A stretch of 64,000 nucleotides of DNA. Origin: Oceanicaulis sp. (lineage in GTDB: Bacteria > Pseudomonadota > Alphaproteobacteria > Caulobacterales > Maricaulaceae). Positions 47,337 to 58,008 of the stretch are shown here, in pieces (the stretch's first letter is position 1; every line of letters begins with the position of its first letter). Both the position numbers and the translations under genes were made by a program. The DNA lies in the NCBI GenBank assembly GCA_028280165.1, contig JANQMI010000034.1, positions 1 through 64,000 on the forward strand, read 5' to 3'. The notes under the pieces are model-generated. The model ran no database searches. It was not told where the DNA came from and saw only the letters and a list, made by a program, of their open reading frames with translations.

Positions 47337-48548
47337 ATGACCCAGCCCAACGCATTTTCACAGTTTCCGGACCTTGCCGGTCGCTTCGGTGAGTTTGGCG
47401 GACGCTATGTGGCCGAAACTCTGATGCCGAACATATTGGCGCTGGAAGACGCCTATGATCGCTATAAGCGGGATGCCGAATTCGTCGCTGAGTTCGATCT
47501 GTTCAGCCGTGACTTTGTGGGCCGTCCCAGCCCGCTCTATTTCGCTGAACGCCTGACCGAAGAATTTGGCGGGGCTCAGATCTGGTTTAAGCGCGACGAG
47601 CTGAACCACACAGGCGCGCACAAGATCAACAACTGCCTGGGCCAGGTGCTGTTAGCCAAGCGTATGGGAAAGACGCGCATCATCGCTGAAACCGGAGCTG
47701 GCCAGCACGGTGTGGCGACCGCGACCGTTGCGGCACGCTTTGGCTTGCCCTGTGAGGTATTTATGGGCGCCACCGATGTGGAGCGCCAGAAGCCGAACGT
47801 CTTCCGGATGAAGCTGCTGGGCGCAGAGGTGCATGCGGTCACCTCCGGTCGCGGCACGCTGAAGGACGCGATGAATGAAGCGCTGCGCGATTGGGTGACC
47901 TATCCTGATGAGACTTTCTACGTCATCGGGACTGTGGCGGGTCCTCACCCCTATCCCATGATGGTGCGCGACTTCCAGTCGGTGATTGGCCGTGAGGCTC
48001 GCGCGCAGATGCTGGATCGTATCGGCAGGCTACCAGATGTGGCCGTGGCCTGTATTGGCGGTGGATCGAACGCCATGGGCCTGTTTCACCCCTTCTTGGA
48101 GGATGAGAGCGTGCGCCTAGTGGGCGTGGAGGCGGCTGGTAAGGGCCTTAACACGCCTGATCACGCGGCGAGCCTGAATGGCGGTAAGCCCGGTATCTTG
48201 CACGGCAATAAGACCTATCTGCTTCAGGACGAGGACGGTCAAATCACCGAAGGCCATTCCATATCTGCTGGTCTAGATTATCCCGGCATCGGACCGGAGC
48301 ACGCCTTCCTGCACGATATGGGACGCGCGGAGTATCGCTCGGCGACCGATGCTGAAGCGCTGGAGATGTTCCAGCTCTGCTCGAAACTCGAAGGCATCAT
48401 ACCGGCGCTCGAGCCCGCTCATGCGCTGGCCCGCGTCCGCGACCTGGCGAAGGAGCTGGGCAAGGATGGCACTATTCTGATGAATATGTGCGGTCGCGGC
48501 GACAAGGATGTGTTCAGCGTTGCCGGTGCCCTGGGGGTGGAGCTTTGA
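47337..48548 (+). CDS. trpB: Tryptophan synthase beta chain
   Basis: [92 protein letters not shown]. Confidence 0.98.
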   Translation: MTQPNAFSQFPDLAGRFGEFGGRYVAETLMPNILALEDAYDRYKRDAEFVAEFDLFSRDFVGRPSPLYFAERLTEEFGGAQIWFKRDELNHTGAHKINNCLGQVLLAKRMGKTRIIAETGAGQHGVATATVAARFGLPCEVFMGATDVERQKPNVFRMKLLGAEVHAVTSGRGTLKDAMNEALRDWVTYPDETFYVIGTVAGPHPYPMMVRDFQSVIGREARAQMLDRIGRLPDVAVACIGGGSNAMGLFHPFLEDESVRLVGVEAAGKGLNTPDHAASLNGGKPGILHGNKTYLLQDEDGQITEGHSISAGLDYPGIGPEHAFLHDMGRAEYRSATDAEALEMFQLCSKLEGIIPALEPAHALARVRDLAKELGKDGTILMNMCGRGDKDVFSVAGALGVEL

Positions 48549-48988
48549 TCACTGTGCTTGCCGCCGCCGCTGCGCTCTACAATCCGGTTTTCGAGGCCGA
48601 GCTCAATGCGCTTATCGATCCTGCAACGATCGACGGTGTTGAAGTTCAGGCCTTCTGCAGCTTCTGGACGGATCCAGACACGGGCGCAGACGCGATGAGC
48701 GCTGAGCTCGCCAACTATGCCACCGTGTGTTGGGAGTTTCCGATGACCGATCTCGATCGGTTCGGAGCGGCGATGGACACCCAGCTGACTGAGGCGCGCT
48801 GGGCGATTTCAGAGTCCATGGGCTATTCCATGGTCTATCTGCCCGTTGATCCTAGCGCCTGCCTGCAGCAAATGGTGGTTTCGCTGATGACCAAGGATGA
48901 ACCAGCCGAAGCGGGCATGCGTGTCACTGCAGACACTGCTGTCATCCTCTTCATGACCCCGCGTCAAGACTTGGAGTTGTGTGAGTAG
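48545..48988 (+). CDS. Hypothetical protein encoded between trpB and trpA (overlaps the trpB stop)
   Basis: ORF likely from TTG 48545 or GTG 48554: [64 protein letters not shown]...; signal-like N-terminus; four Cys residues. Confidence 0.6.
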   Translation: MITVLAAAAALYNPVFEAELNALIDPATIDGVEVQAFCSFWTDPDTGADAMSAELANYATVCWEFPMTDLDRFGAAMDTQLTEARWAISESMGYSMVYLPVDPSACLQQMVVSLMTKDEPAEAGMRVTADTAVILFMTPRQDLELCE

Positions 48989-49010
48989 CTTTTCTTTACC
49001 GATCCATTTT

Positions 49011-49039
49011 CGTCATTCTGAATCAAGTTCAGGATGACG
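49011..49039. repeat. Palindromic repeat just upstream of trpA
   Basis: CGTCATTCTGAA-tcaag-TTCAGGATGACG (11/12 paired). Confidence 0.6.
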
Positions 49040-49093
49040 ATCGAGGCACACGCCAACGCTCGCGACCTTCCCGCATACAAGATAAGACACGTC

Positions 49094-49891
49094 ATGACCC
49101 GACTAACCCCTACTTTCGACCACTTGAGCTCCCAGAATCGCGCGGGTTTCGTGGCCTACGTCATGGCCGGTGACCCGGACGCAGGCACGACGCTGGAGAC
49201 GCTGCGCGGCCTAGCCGATGCAGGCGCAGACGTGATTGAGCTGGGTGTGCCTTTCACCGACCCCATGGCCGATGGTCCCACCATTCAACGCGCCGCAATC
49301 CGGGCGCTGGACGGGGGCATGACCTTGAAGGGCGTCTTGGAGCTGGTGCGCCAGTTTCGCCAAACCCATGCCGACACGCCCATCATCTTGATGGGATATG
49401 CCAACCCCTTCCACGCCTTTGGCTATGCCCAGGCGGCCAAGGCCATGGCCGAGGCGGGGGCAGACGGCTTGATCTGCGTCGACATTCCGCCGGAAGAAGA
49501 CGCGGAGCTGCGCGGAGCGCTGGATAGCCATGGGCTCAGCTTTGTACGCCTGGCTGCTCCCACCACATCCGACGACCGGCTGCCGCAAGTGGTCACGCAG
49601 GCATCTGGCTTTGTGTATTATGTGTCCACCACGGGCGTGACCGGCGCGAAATCGGGCCAAACCGCAGATATCGCTGATGCGGTCGCGCGCGTGCGACAGG
49701 CGTCAGGCTTACCGGTGGCTGTCGGCTTTGGCGTGAAAACTGCAGACCGTGCGGCTGAGATTGCCAAGGTAGCCGATGCCGTCGTGGTGGGCTCGGCGAT
49801 AGTGGACGCGCTGGACCAAGATGGGGTAGAAGCCGCCCTCTCGCTGGCGGGCACCCTGGCGGACGCGACCCATGCCGCGCGCGGCGGATAA
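49094..49891 (+). CDS. trpA: Tryptophan synthase alpha chain
   Basis: GFVAYVMAGDPDAGTTLETLRGLADAGADVIELGVPFTDPMADGPTIQRAAIRAL; LICVDIPPEEDAEL; VYYVSTTGVTGAK; VGFGVKTADRA. Confidence 0.98.
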   Translation: MTRLTPTFDHLSSQNRAGFVAYVMAGDPDAGTTLETLRGLADAGADVIELGVPFTDPMADGPTIQRAAIRALDGGMTLKGVLELVRQFRQTHADTPIILMGYANPFHAFGYAQAAKAMAEAGADGLICVDIPPEEDAELRGALDSHGLSFVRLAAPTTSDDRLPQVVTQASGFVYYVSTTGVTGAKSGQTADIADAVARVRQASGLPVAVGFGVKTADRAAEIAKVADAVVVGSAIVDALDQDGVEAALSLAGTLADATHAARGG

Positions 49892-49909
49892 CAAGAGACG
49901 AGGCGTTAG

Positions 49910-50800
49910 ATGAGCTGGCTCCAAAGACTGACTCCACCGGGCGTGCAGCGCATGTTTGAAAAGCGCGATACCCCAGAGAATTTGTGGGTCAAATGTCCGA
50001 TCTCGGGCGAAATGGTCTTCAATAAGGATTTGGAAGCGGGCTTTCATGTCACCCCGGCCGGTCATCACATGCGGATCGGCCCTGAGCTGCGCTTTAAATA
50101 TCTGTTTGATTCCACCTGGACCACGACCGACATTCCCGAGGTCGCCAAGGACCCGCTGAAGTTCAAAGATGACAAGCCCTATACCTCGCGCCTGACCGCA
50201 GCCCGCAAGAAGACCAATCGCGAAGATGCGATGGCCATCGCAACGGGCCTGATTAAAGGCATCGACACCACGGTCATCGTTCAGGATTTCGCCTTCATGG
50301 GCGGCTCGCTGGGCATGGGCGCGGGCGAAGCCTTCATCAAGGCTTGTGACGTGGCGCTGGAAAAGCGCACGCCGCTGGTCGCTTTCACTGCAGCCGGTGG
50401 GGCCCGCATGCAGGAAGGCGCGCTCTCTCTGATGCAGATGCCGCGCACCACGCTGGGCATTCAGCTCCTAAAGGACGCCGGCCTGCCCTATCTTGTCGTG
50501 CTGACCGATCCGACCACGGGCGGCGTAACCGCCAGCTACGCGATGTTGGGCGATGTCCACCTGGCTGAACCGGGCGCGCTGATCGGCTTTGCCGGCCCAC
50601 GCGTGATTGAGCAGACGATCCGGGAGAAACTGCCTGAAGGCTTCCAGCGCTCTGAATACCTGCTGGAAAAAGGCATGGTCGACAAGGTCGTTCACCGTCG
50701 CGATCTGCCGGAGACGCTCGGCAATCTGATGCGCATCATGTTGAAGCGCCCGGCTCCGGGTGCAAATGCGCCGGCGGTGACTGAGCCCGTTGAAGGCTGA
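49910..50800 (+). CDS. accD: Acetyl-CoA carboxylase carboxyltransferase subunit beta
   Basis: [141 protein letters not shown]. Confidence 0.98.
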   Translation: MSWLQRLTPPGVQRMFEKRDTPENLWVKCPISGEMVFNKDLEAGFHVTPAGHHMRIGPELRFKYLFDSTWTTTDIPEVAKDPLKFKDDKPYTSRLTAARKKTNREDAMAIATGLIKGIDTTVIVQDFAFMGGSLGMGAGEAFIKACDVALEKRTPLVAFTAAGGARMQEGALSLMQMPRTTLGIQLLKDAGLPYLVVLTDPTTGGVTASYAMLGDVHLAEPGALIGFAGPRVIEQTIREKLPEGFQRSEYLLEKGMVDKVVHRRDLPETLGNLMRIMLKRPAPGANAPAVTEPVEG

Positions 50801-50890
50801 TTTTCCAAAGATCGCACCGGGCGATCGATTGACACCGATCAGGTTACGCTTTTGCGTTATTGCTCGGCATCACATGCCCATCACGGCTCG

Positions 50891-51355
50891 CTATTGTGCC
50901 TGAACGGGCAGCGCAACTTCGGCGCATCGCGCGCGAAGCTCGCGAAGCAAGGTGAGCGCTGCTTTCAGGGTCGCTGGGTCTAATCCTTCGGCGAGGCCCG
51001 AGCCCCATGTGCGCTGCCTGCGGTCAGCTTCAGCGTAGGCGGCCTCTCCCATTGCCGTCAGGGCTATTAGAGGTGCGCGCCTGTGATCAGGGTTGTTCTT
51101 CAATGCGGCCAATCCGTTCCTGACCAGATCATTCACCACGCGCTGGACCGCCTGACGGCTCAGCCCCATGCGTCGGGCGATCTGCGATACGGTCAATGCC
51201 CGCTCTTCCAGTGCTACTGCCCCGATGACCTGCCAGCGCGCACTGGTCAGGCCCAGGTCTGCTACCAGCGTGTCGCCAGCAGACAGCAATGCTCCGTTTA
51301 GTCGAAAAGTCTCCAGCATCAGCTCACTAACAAGGGGTTGTGGGGTTTGGGGCAT
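50891..51355 (-). CDS. MarR family transcriptional regulator
   Basis: LGLTSARWQVIGAVALEERALTVSQIARRMGLSRQAVQRVVNDLVRNGLAALKNNPDHRRAPLIALTAMGEA. Confidence 0.92.
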   Translation of the reverse strand: MPQTPQPLVSELMLETFRLNGALLSAGDTLVADLGLTSARWQVIGAVALEERALTVSQIARRMGLSRQAVQRVVNDLVRNGLAALKNNPDHRRAPLIALTAMGEAAYAEADRRQRTWGSGLAEGLDPATLKAALTLLRELRARCAEVALPVQAQ

Positions 51356-51369
51356 CAATTCCTCTCCAA

Positions 51370-51406
51370 TTGACAACATAATGTCAAAACGACAATGTAA
51401 TGTCAA
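51370..51406. promoter_or_regulatory. Tandem palindromic operator candidate between MarR and monooxygenase genes
   Basis: TTGACA-acataa-TGTCAA and acGACA-atgtaa-TGTCaa, centres 19 bp apart, in a divergent intergenic region. Confidence 0.6.
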
Positions 51407-51447
51407 TAAGTCCATTGTGGGTTTGTTTTCGAAATGGAGAAAAAACC

Positions 51448-51807
51448 ATGAGAACTGCAGCTATGGGGCTGGCTATGGCCCTGACCCTGACGCCTGTCGC
51501 AGCCGCCCAGGTCACCCTGATCAATGTATTCGAGGTTCCTGATGGTCAGGTCGACCAGAGCATTGAGGCCTGGGAAGCGGCTCGCGACTTTCTCAGCATG
51601 CAGCCGGGCTATATCAGCACCTCCCTGCACCAATCGCTGAGCCCTGATGCGCGCTTCCAGCTGATCAATATCGCTCAGTGGGAAACTCAGGAGGCCTTTG
51701 TCGCGGCAACACGGCGAATGCGTCAGGAAGGTGTTTTTGCACCCGATGAAGGGCTGAAAATGAACCCTGCTCTCTACCAGGTCGTCAGGCGTGATGTAGG
51801 GCAATAA
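51448..51807 (+). CDS. Exported antibiotic biosynthesis monooxygenase (ABM)-like protein
   Basis: Signal peptide MRTAAMGLAMALTLTPVAAAQ; VTLINVFEVPDGQVDQSIEAWEAARDFLSMQPGYISTSLHQSLSPDARFQLINIAQWETQEAFVAA. Confidence 0.85.
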   Translation: MRTAAMGLAMALTLTPVAAAQVTLINVFEVPDGQVDQSIEAWEAARDFLSMQPGYISTSLHQSLSPDARFQLINIAQWETQEAFVAATRRMRQEGVFAPDEGLKMNPALYQVVRRDVGQ

Positions 51808-51944
51808 CCCGCCTCTATCCGAGACCTGCATGCAATGGGCGGGGTCGGAGTGCGCACCCGACCCCAGCAACTTTGGCTGGGTAGGGCGGGACCGCAATGC
51901 GGTGCTCTCTTTGCGGACAGGTTCGCCCCGCGTAAAACGCTCCC

Positions 51945-53267
51945 ATGACCACCCCTGAAACCATTGACGCAGCGCTGGAGCGCCTGGCCAGGCTGCATCC
52001 GAAATCCATCGACCTGTCGCTGGATCGGATTGAAGCGCTGCTGGACAAGCTTGGTCGTCCCCAGGACAGGCTACCGCCGACCATCCATCTGGCGGGCACC
52101 AACGGTAAAGGGTCCACTGCGGCCTTTCTGCGCGCGATTGCCGAAGCGTCTGGTGAGAAGGTCCATGTCTATTCGTCGCCTCATCTGGTGCGCTTTAATG
52201 AGCGCATCCGATTGGCGGGAGATATCGTTGACGATGCTCGACTGAAATCGGCGTTTGACCGGGTCGAAGCGGCCAATGGTGAAGACCCCATTTCCTTTTT
52301 CGAAGCCACCACGGCGGCCGCCTTCTTGCTCTTCTCGGAGACCCCAGCAGACCGTCTGATTCTGGAAACGGGGCTGGGCGGGCGGCTGGATGCCACCAAT
52401 ATGCTCGACGCGCCGCAATGCACGTTAATCACACCGGTCAGTCTCGATCACCAAGGGTTTCTGGGCGACACGGTTGACCAAATCGCTGGGGAGAAGGCCG
52501 GGATCATCAAACCGGGCGTGCCGCTCATTCTCGCCGCACAGCAGGCGGCGGCACAGGCTGTGATCGAGTTGGCGGCCCGACGCTTGGGGGCTCCGGTGAC
52601 CGCCTGGGGGAAGCAGTTTCGCGCCTACCCAGAACGTGATCGCCTTGTGTATGAGGAAGAAGAGCTGCTTTGGGATCTGCCTGCGCCCGCGCTCCAGGGC
52701 CCTCACCAATTCGTCAATGCCGGCGTTGCCATTGCGGCCGCGCGGGCCTGCGGATATGGCCATGACGCGGTACGCGAAGGGCTGAAGTCCGCCATATGGC
52801 CCGCGCGATTACAGCCGCTCAAATCAGGCAAGCTCGCCGCCATTACCCAGGCCAAGGGCGCAGAGCTGTGGCTGGATGGGGGGCATAATCCAGCGGCGGG
52901 AGAGGCCCTGGCGGCAAGCCTTGGGCAGATGCCAGGGGCTGGAGATCGCCCCTTGGTGTTGATCGCCGGCTTTTCCGTCAACAAGAATGCTGCGGCCTAT
53001 CTGCAATACTTCACGGGTATGGCCGCCCGGGTGATTGCCATCAGCTTTGGAGGCGGCCGGGACGGGGCGCAGAGTGCCCAGACCCTGGCCGAGGCCGCGC
53101 GCAGCGTGAATCTGCCCGCTCAAACTGCGGCGGGGTTGATTGAAGCGGTCCATGACGCGCTGGAGGACTACGAGCGCCCGCGCATTGTGATTTGTGGGTC
53201 GCTCTATCTGGCTGGCGAAGCGCTGGCGCTGGAGGGTGGACAGACGGTCCAAAGCACGCCGGGGTAA
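51945..53267 (+). CDS. folC: Bifunctional folylpolyglutamate/dihydrofolate synthase
   Basis: TIHLAGTNGKGSTAAFLRAIAEASGEKVHVYSSPHLVRFNERIRL; LILETGLGGRLDATNML; LDGGHNPAAGEAL. Confidence 0.96.
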   Translation: MTTPETIDAALERLARLHPKSIDLSLDRIEALLDKLGRPQDRLPPTIHLAGTNGKGSTAAFLRAIAEASGEKVHVYSSPHLVRFNERIRLAGDIVDDARLKSAFDRVEAANGEDPISFFEATTAAAFLLFSETPADRLILETGLGGRLDATNMLDAPQCTLITPVSLDHQGFLGDTVDQIAGEKAGIIKPGVPLILAAQQAAAQAVIELAARRLGAPVTAWGKQFRAYPERDRLVYEEEELLWDLPAPALQGPHQFVNAGVAIAAARACGYGHDAVREGLKSAIWPARLQPLKSGKLAAITQAKGAELWLDGGHNPAAGEALAASLGQMPGAGDRPLVLIAGFSVNKNAAAYLQYFTGMAARVIAISFGGGRDGAQSAQTLAEAARSVNLPAQTAAGLIEAVHDALEDYERPRIVICGSLYLAGEALALEGGQTVQSTPG

Positions 53268-53323
53268 TCCAAACTCATGGCCCGGACAAGCCGGTGCAGG
53301 ACAAGGATTGAGGATGGTCGCGG

Positions 53324-53797
53324 TTAAACCCGCGCCACCAGCCCCTCTACGCCGCGCTCAACCAGATCCAGCACCGCTTCGAAGTCGTCCAGCTCGCCAT
53401 AATAAGGATCGGGCACATCACGCCCGGCCATGCCCACTGACCAGTCCATCAGGCGGGTGATGGGGCGTTCCGGCGCGCGCAGCGCGGCCCGTCGGTTCAT
53501 CAGCCAGCGCTGGTGGCCGGAATCCATGGCGATGATATGGTCGAAGCGGTGAAAGTCCTCATCTTCGACCGCGCGGGCCGCCTGGCTGGTCAGGTCGTAG
53601 CCGCGGCGCGCGCCCACTTCAATCGAGCGCGGGTCCGGGCGTTCGCCGGTATGCCAGTCGCCGGTTCCGGCGCTGTCGACCTGCAGGACTTTGCTCGCCG
53701 CTTCCGCCTTGGCGCGGGCGACCGCTTCGGCCAGCGGTGAGCGGCAAATATTCCCGGTACACACAAATAAGACGCTGACCTGACGCACAAAAGCCAT
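53324..53797 (-). CDS. Low molecular weight protein-tyrosine phosphatase
   Basis: VLFVCTGNICRSPLAEAVARAKAE (Cx5R); C-terminal VPDPYYGELDDFEAVLDLVERG. Confidence 0.95.
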   Translation of the reverse strand: MAFVRQVSVLFVCTGNICRSPLAEAVARAKAEAASKVLQVDSAGTGDWHTGERPDPRSIEVGARRGYDLTSQAARAVEDEDFHRFDHIIAMDSGHQRWLMNRRAALRAPERPITRLMDWSVGMAGRDVPDPYYGELDDFEAVLDLVERGVEGLVARV

Positions 53798-53880
53798 CGC
53801 AAAGCCTCCGTTCGGGGAAGACGCTGCCATGGCTGCCGGGTCAGGGAAAGACCATGCCTGCGGGCGCGGTAAATATCAGC

Positions 53881-54807
53881 TTAGCGCTGAATCAGAGCCG
53901 GTTGGACCTGGAATTGATCGGCAATCTTCAAATCACGCGCCCAGCGCAGCTTTTCGAAAATCAGAATCGCGGTCCCATTATAGTCCACCAGCCGATTGAT
54001 CAGCCCGCGGCGGGGCAGGTGCAGCGCGCTTGATGGCTCGTCATGGTGATGGTCGTGGAAAGCCTCACCGCCGGTGAGCATGGCCAGCACATAGTCGAAC
54101 CAGAGCGGGGTCTTTAAGTGCCCGAAAACATTCACACCGAGGATGGTGGCGTGGAATTGAATGCCGCGCGCGATCACAGCCGAGGCGTGAAGCATCAAAG
54201 TGAGGACGATCGACCCGCCGGCCAGAAACACGATTGCATAAATCAGCGCGGGCAGCGCCAGATGCACCAACAAGGTGGCGGTATTGTAGTGCCGGTCGAA
54301 GATGGTGACGGTCTTGCTGTCGCGCAGCCACAGGGCCAGTGGGCGCTCCATGTCATTTTTATCGCGGAAGAGCAGCCAGCCCATCCAAGCCCACAGCTTG
54401 CCTTCGGCGGGGTTGTGCGGGTCGCCGGCCTTGTCCGACAGCCGGTGATGCTGGGAGTGGTAATTCACCCAGTCCTTCAGCTTGCCCTGCATGGCCACCA
54501 CGCAGTTCAGCGCGGTGATCACCTTGGCAGGCCCCCAGAGCTCACCGGCCTTGTGGTGCCAGATCCGATGCAGAACGCCGATACCCAGATTGCAGATCAC
54601 CAAGGTGATCGCTCCTGTGAACAGGGCGGCGAGCGCATACCACCACTGAATGGTAAGGCCCTCCAAGGCCACACCCAGCACGACGGCCAGTGTCAGGCCG
54701 ATCAGGCCCAGGGCGGGGTAGAGAATTGCGGCAAAAACGCTCGGCCAATCAAGATTGGACCAGCTTTTGGGAATGGCGAGTGACCGCGGCAGCGGCTGTC
54801 TTTTCAT
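53881..54807 (-). CDS. Fatty acid (acyl-CoA) desaturase
   Basis: His boxes: GVLHRIWHHKA, YHSQHHRLSD, FHDHHHDEPS; multiple TM segments. Confidence 0.9.
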   Translation of the reverse strand: MKRQPLPRSLAIPKSWSNLDWPSVFAAILYPALGLIGLTLAVVLGVALEGLTIQWWYALAALFTGAITLVICNLGIGVLHRIWHHKAGELWGPAKVITALNCVVAMQGKLKDWVNYHSQHHRLSDKAGDPHNPAEGKLWAWMGWLLFRDKNDMERPLALWLRDSKTVTIFDRHYNTATLLVHLALPALIYAIVFLAGGSIVLTLMLHASAVIARGIQFHATILGVNVFGHLKTPLWFDYVLAMLTGGEAFHDHHHDEPSSALHLPRRGLINRLVDYNGTAILIFEKLRWARDLKIADQFQVQPALIQR

Positions 54808-55049
54808 GTCTTGTCTCTCGTCTGTTTCGATCGAGTACAGACCGCAAGGATCTGCCGTGCGCCCGCCCCAAGTCTGGAGCAAACCCTGCCATGCACTGCA
54901 TCATGCTGCCAATCGCAAAAGGCCGCAGGTGCGCTCACATTATCGTGGCGCTCGACGGCTTAGCCCGGCTGCGCTATTGCGTCAGGTCGAAATGGTGGGT
55001 GCGGTTAACGCGCCCGGACCCAATCGCGTTTGAACGAAGGAGGCCCTCC

Positions 55050-55874
55050 ATGGCCGCTAGCGAATTTCCGACCGGGACGTTGATGAAGGGCAAGCGCGGG
55101 CTTGTCATGGGCGTCGCCAATAAGAATTCCATCGCCTGGGGCATTGCCCAGCAGCTCCACGCCCAGGGCGCTGAGCTGGCCTTCTCTTACCAGGACGAAG
55201 CGCTGGAAAAGCGCGTCCGCCCACTGGTGGAAAGCTTGGGTGATGAGCCCTTCATGGTTACCGCCGACGTCACCAATGACGATAGCATGGATGCCTGCTT
55301 TGCCGCGCTGAAGGACAAGTGGGGCCAGCTCGACTTCCTGGTTCACGCGATCGCCTTTGCCGGCAAGGACGAGCTGGTGGGAAGCTTCACACACAACACC
55401 ACACGCCTGGGGTTCCAGCGTGCGATGGATATTTCGGCATACTCCTTCGTCGATACTGCGCGCCGCGCCAGTGAGATGATGCCGTCGAAAGAAGACGGGG
55501 GCGGGGCCATGGTCTCGCTGACTTATCTGGGCTCAGAGCGCGTTGTGCCGAACTATAACGTGATGGGAGTCGCTAAAGCGGCTCTTGAAGCGTCCACCCG
55601 CTACATTGCCCGTGATCTCGGCCCGCAGGGTATTCGCGTCAATGCGATCTCTGCCGGTCCGATGCGGACGCTGGCCATGGCCGGCATTTCCGGTGGCCGC
55701 ACGCTGATGAAGACCGGAAGGGACTGGTCCATGCTCAAAGAGGACACCACAATAGAAGGTGTTGCAGGCTCTGCCCTCTACCTGCTGTCCGACCTGGGCC
55801 AGTCGTGTACCGGTGAAGTTCTGCACGTGGACGCTGGCTTCCACGCGGTCGCTGTGCCTGACATCGAGGAGTAA
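55050..55874 (+). CDS. fabI: Enoyl-ACP reductase (NADH)
   Basis: LMKGKRGLVMGVANKNSIAWGIAQQLHAQGAELAFSYQDEALEKRV; VSLTYLGSERVVPNYNVMGVAKAALEASTRYIARDLGPQGIRVNAISAGPMRTLA. Confidence 0.97.
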   Translation: MAASEFPTGTLMKGKRGLVMGVANKNSIAWGIAQQLHAQGAELAFSYQDEALEKRVRPLVESLGDEPFMVTADVTNDDSMDACFAALKDKWGQLDFLVHAIAFAGKDELVGSFTHNTTRLGFQRAMDISAYSFVDTARRASEMMPSKEDGGGAMVSLTYLGSERVVPNYNVMGVAKAALEASTRYIARDLGPQGIRVNAISAGPMRTLAMAGISGGRTLMKTGRDWSMLKEDTTIEGVAGSALYLLSDLGQSCTGEVLHVDAGFHAVAVPDIEE

Positions 55875-56046
55875 TCCTCTACATTCTGCCATGGCTCGGT
55901 TTATCTGGCCCGGTGTTGCCCGGTGGCCAAGCGTTCTCAGCCCCTGCAGCTTTTGCTGTGGGGGTTTTGCTTTCCGTTGTTTAACGAGGATTAGGCGTCC
56001 AAAGTCGCTACGAATCCCACGCGATGAATCGCCAATGGGGGGAGTA

Positions 56047-56619
56047 ATGCTGAGGACAGCAGGGTTAGCTGGGGCACTGGCTCTGGCGATGTGTTTCAAT
56101 CCAATGGCGCAGGCCGTTGGCGATCCAGCTGAGATCGAAGCGTCTGAGCCGTTTTCGAATTCGCCCTTCGCGCCTTTTTTCGGACGTTGGACGCTGAAGG
56201 ATGATCAGTTTCAGCAGGTCTGGGATGGCCAAACCCTCGAAACGCTGACGATACCCAATCACTTCACCGATTGCGGCCCGGTGAACACGTCGATGAGCGT
56301 GTTATGCGTCGTCGACGCAGGCGGATTTCGAGGTCACATCCTTTGGGGCTATGACAGCGATGAGGGCACGCTCGCCCATCTTTCGCATTTCGGGGCGTCT
56401 CGCCTCGGGGTTGGAACGGGACGCCTCTCGGATCAGGGCGATCTGTTAATCACCGTGCGTTTCTCCGACGAGCCGGAGGGCACGTATCGCGACTATGTGT
56501 ATCGCTGGCTGGATGCAGACCGCTATTCGATGGTGTCCACCCAGTTCGGGCCTGAGGGCGAGCCAACAGGCAACTGGTATGGCGGGACTTTCGTGCGCGT
56601 TACACCTGTCGCGCCTTAA
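56047..56619 (+). CDS. Secreted hypothetical protein
   Basis: Signal peptide MLRTAGLAGALALAMCFNPMAQAVG; FGRWTLKDDQFQQVWDGQTLETLTIPNHFTDCGPVNTSMSVLCVVDAGGFRGHILWGY... Confidence 0.75.
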   Translation: MLRTAGLAGALALAMCFNPMAQAVGDPAEIEASEPFSNSPFAPFFGRWTLKDDQFQQVWDGQTLETLTIPNHFTDCGPVNTSMSVLCVVDAGGFRGHILWGYDSDEGTLAHLSHFGASRLGVGTGRLSDQGDLLITVRFSDEPEGTYRDYVYRWLDADRYSMVSTQFGPEGEPTGNWYGGTFVRVTPVAP

Positions 56620-57824
56620 GGGGATTCCGAAGCCCTATGATCCAGCTTTACCCCTTGCGGATGCTTGCGCGGTTTCAGGCCGAACAGCGGGCGCAAGACG
56701 CCGACGCGGCGGATCAATTCGAAGCCCGCAAAAGAGCCCGCAAAGGTGATTGTGGTGAGGAGGATGAACTCGGTCCATACCCCCAGTTCCAGCCGCGCCA
56801 GGCCATAGCCGGCACTGACCGTGATCGTCTGATGTAGAATATAGACCGGGAAGATCGCTTCGGTGAGATAGCGGCGAACCGGCCCATCTCCGGTGAAGAA
56901 GCGGCGTGCGAGCCCGAGCAGCGCCACGATCACAATCCAGGCATAGATTACTCGCCCGGCCCGCGCGATCCACATCACGACCACGTCCTGAGAGACCTGC
57001 TCCCAATTGACCCAGGCAAAGGACAGTGTCGCGCCTAAAAGGACGACACCAACCGCCGCATAGGGCAAGTTTCTGTCCACGGCTTTCCAAAAGCCTTCAG
57101 CCTTGGCGGCCCAAAGCCCGAATAGCAGGATGGTCAGGCTGATCGCGTGATTGGCCCAGTCCCAGGTGAGATTGTGGGTGGTCTCAAAATGCGGCACCAA
57201 AAAAACGCGATAGGTCAGGAAGGGCAGCGTGGGAATGAGCAGCAGGAAGACCGGCGATAGGGGAGAGGCCCACATCCGATTCATAAGGGGCCCAGTCACC
57301 GCGCCGATCCCCTTCAACACCGGCCAGAACAGCGCCACCATCCCTGCATAAACAAAGAGATAGACGACGTACCAGAGATGGTTCCAGGTCGGCACTGCGA
57401 TGCCGGCAATGTCCCAACTGGTGATGTATTGCGGCCAGAAGACGAGGATGCCGGGCTCAATCTCGCTCATTTCGCGCAGCTGGAAATAGGTTTGCGGCAT
57501 CACCACCACGAGCATGCCGAAAAGGATCACGGGAAGCAGTCGTACAGCCCGCTCCCTAGCGAATATCAAGGCTCCGCCTTTGTCGAGAAGATAAGCAAAA
57601 GCAACCCCAGAGATGAAGAAGAGCAGCGACAATCGCCAGGGGTTCACAAGCATCATCAGCGGTTCGGCCGCCGGGCCCGCATGCGGGCTTTTCACATGCC
57701 AGCCCCAGCTCACATAGAACATGCCCACATGGTAGAAAACCAGAAGCATGAAGGCTGCGATCCTCAGCCAATCTAGATCGTATCGCCGGCTGGACGGGGC
57801 GGGGACCGGGTTGGTCATGGACAT
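56616..57824 (-). CDS. Acyltransferase 3 family membrane protein
   Basis: RRYDLDWLRIAAFMLLVFYHVGMFY and about 10 TM helices. Confidence 0.92.
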   Translation of the reverse strand: MSMTNPVPAPSSRRYDLDWLRIAAFMLLVFYHVGMFYVSWGWHVKSPHAGPAAEPLMMLVNPWRLSLLFFISGVAFAYLLDKGGALIFARERAVRLLPVILFGMLVVVMPQTYFQLREMSEIEPGILVFWPQYITSWDIAGIAVPTWNHLWYVVYLFVYAGMVALFWPVLKGIGAVTGPLMNRMWASPLSPVFLLLIPTLPFLTYRVFLVPHFETTHNLTWDWANHAISLTILLFGLWAAKAEGFWKAVDRNLPYAAVGVVLLGATLSFAWVNWEQVSQDVVVMWIARAGRVIYAWIVIVALLGLARRFFTGDGPVRRYLTEAIFPVYILHQTITVSAGYGLARLELGVWTEFILLTTITFAGSFAGFELIRRVGVLRPLFGLKPRKHPQGVKLDHRASESP

Positions 57825-58008
57825 GGGCAGGCTCCGTTTTCGTGTGGCCCAAATCCTTGCTCGATCAACACCATTGCCACCATCGCGCGGGGGCCGGTGA
57901 CGGCCCGGCGGGCTGAGTCACTGCGGTGCAGGGACGAGCGGCGGAGTAGAGGGACAAGCGGCGGCGCGCCGGCTTGCCCCGGATCGGGGCTCACGCAACA
58001 CTTACGCC

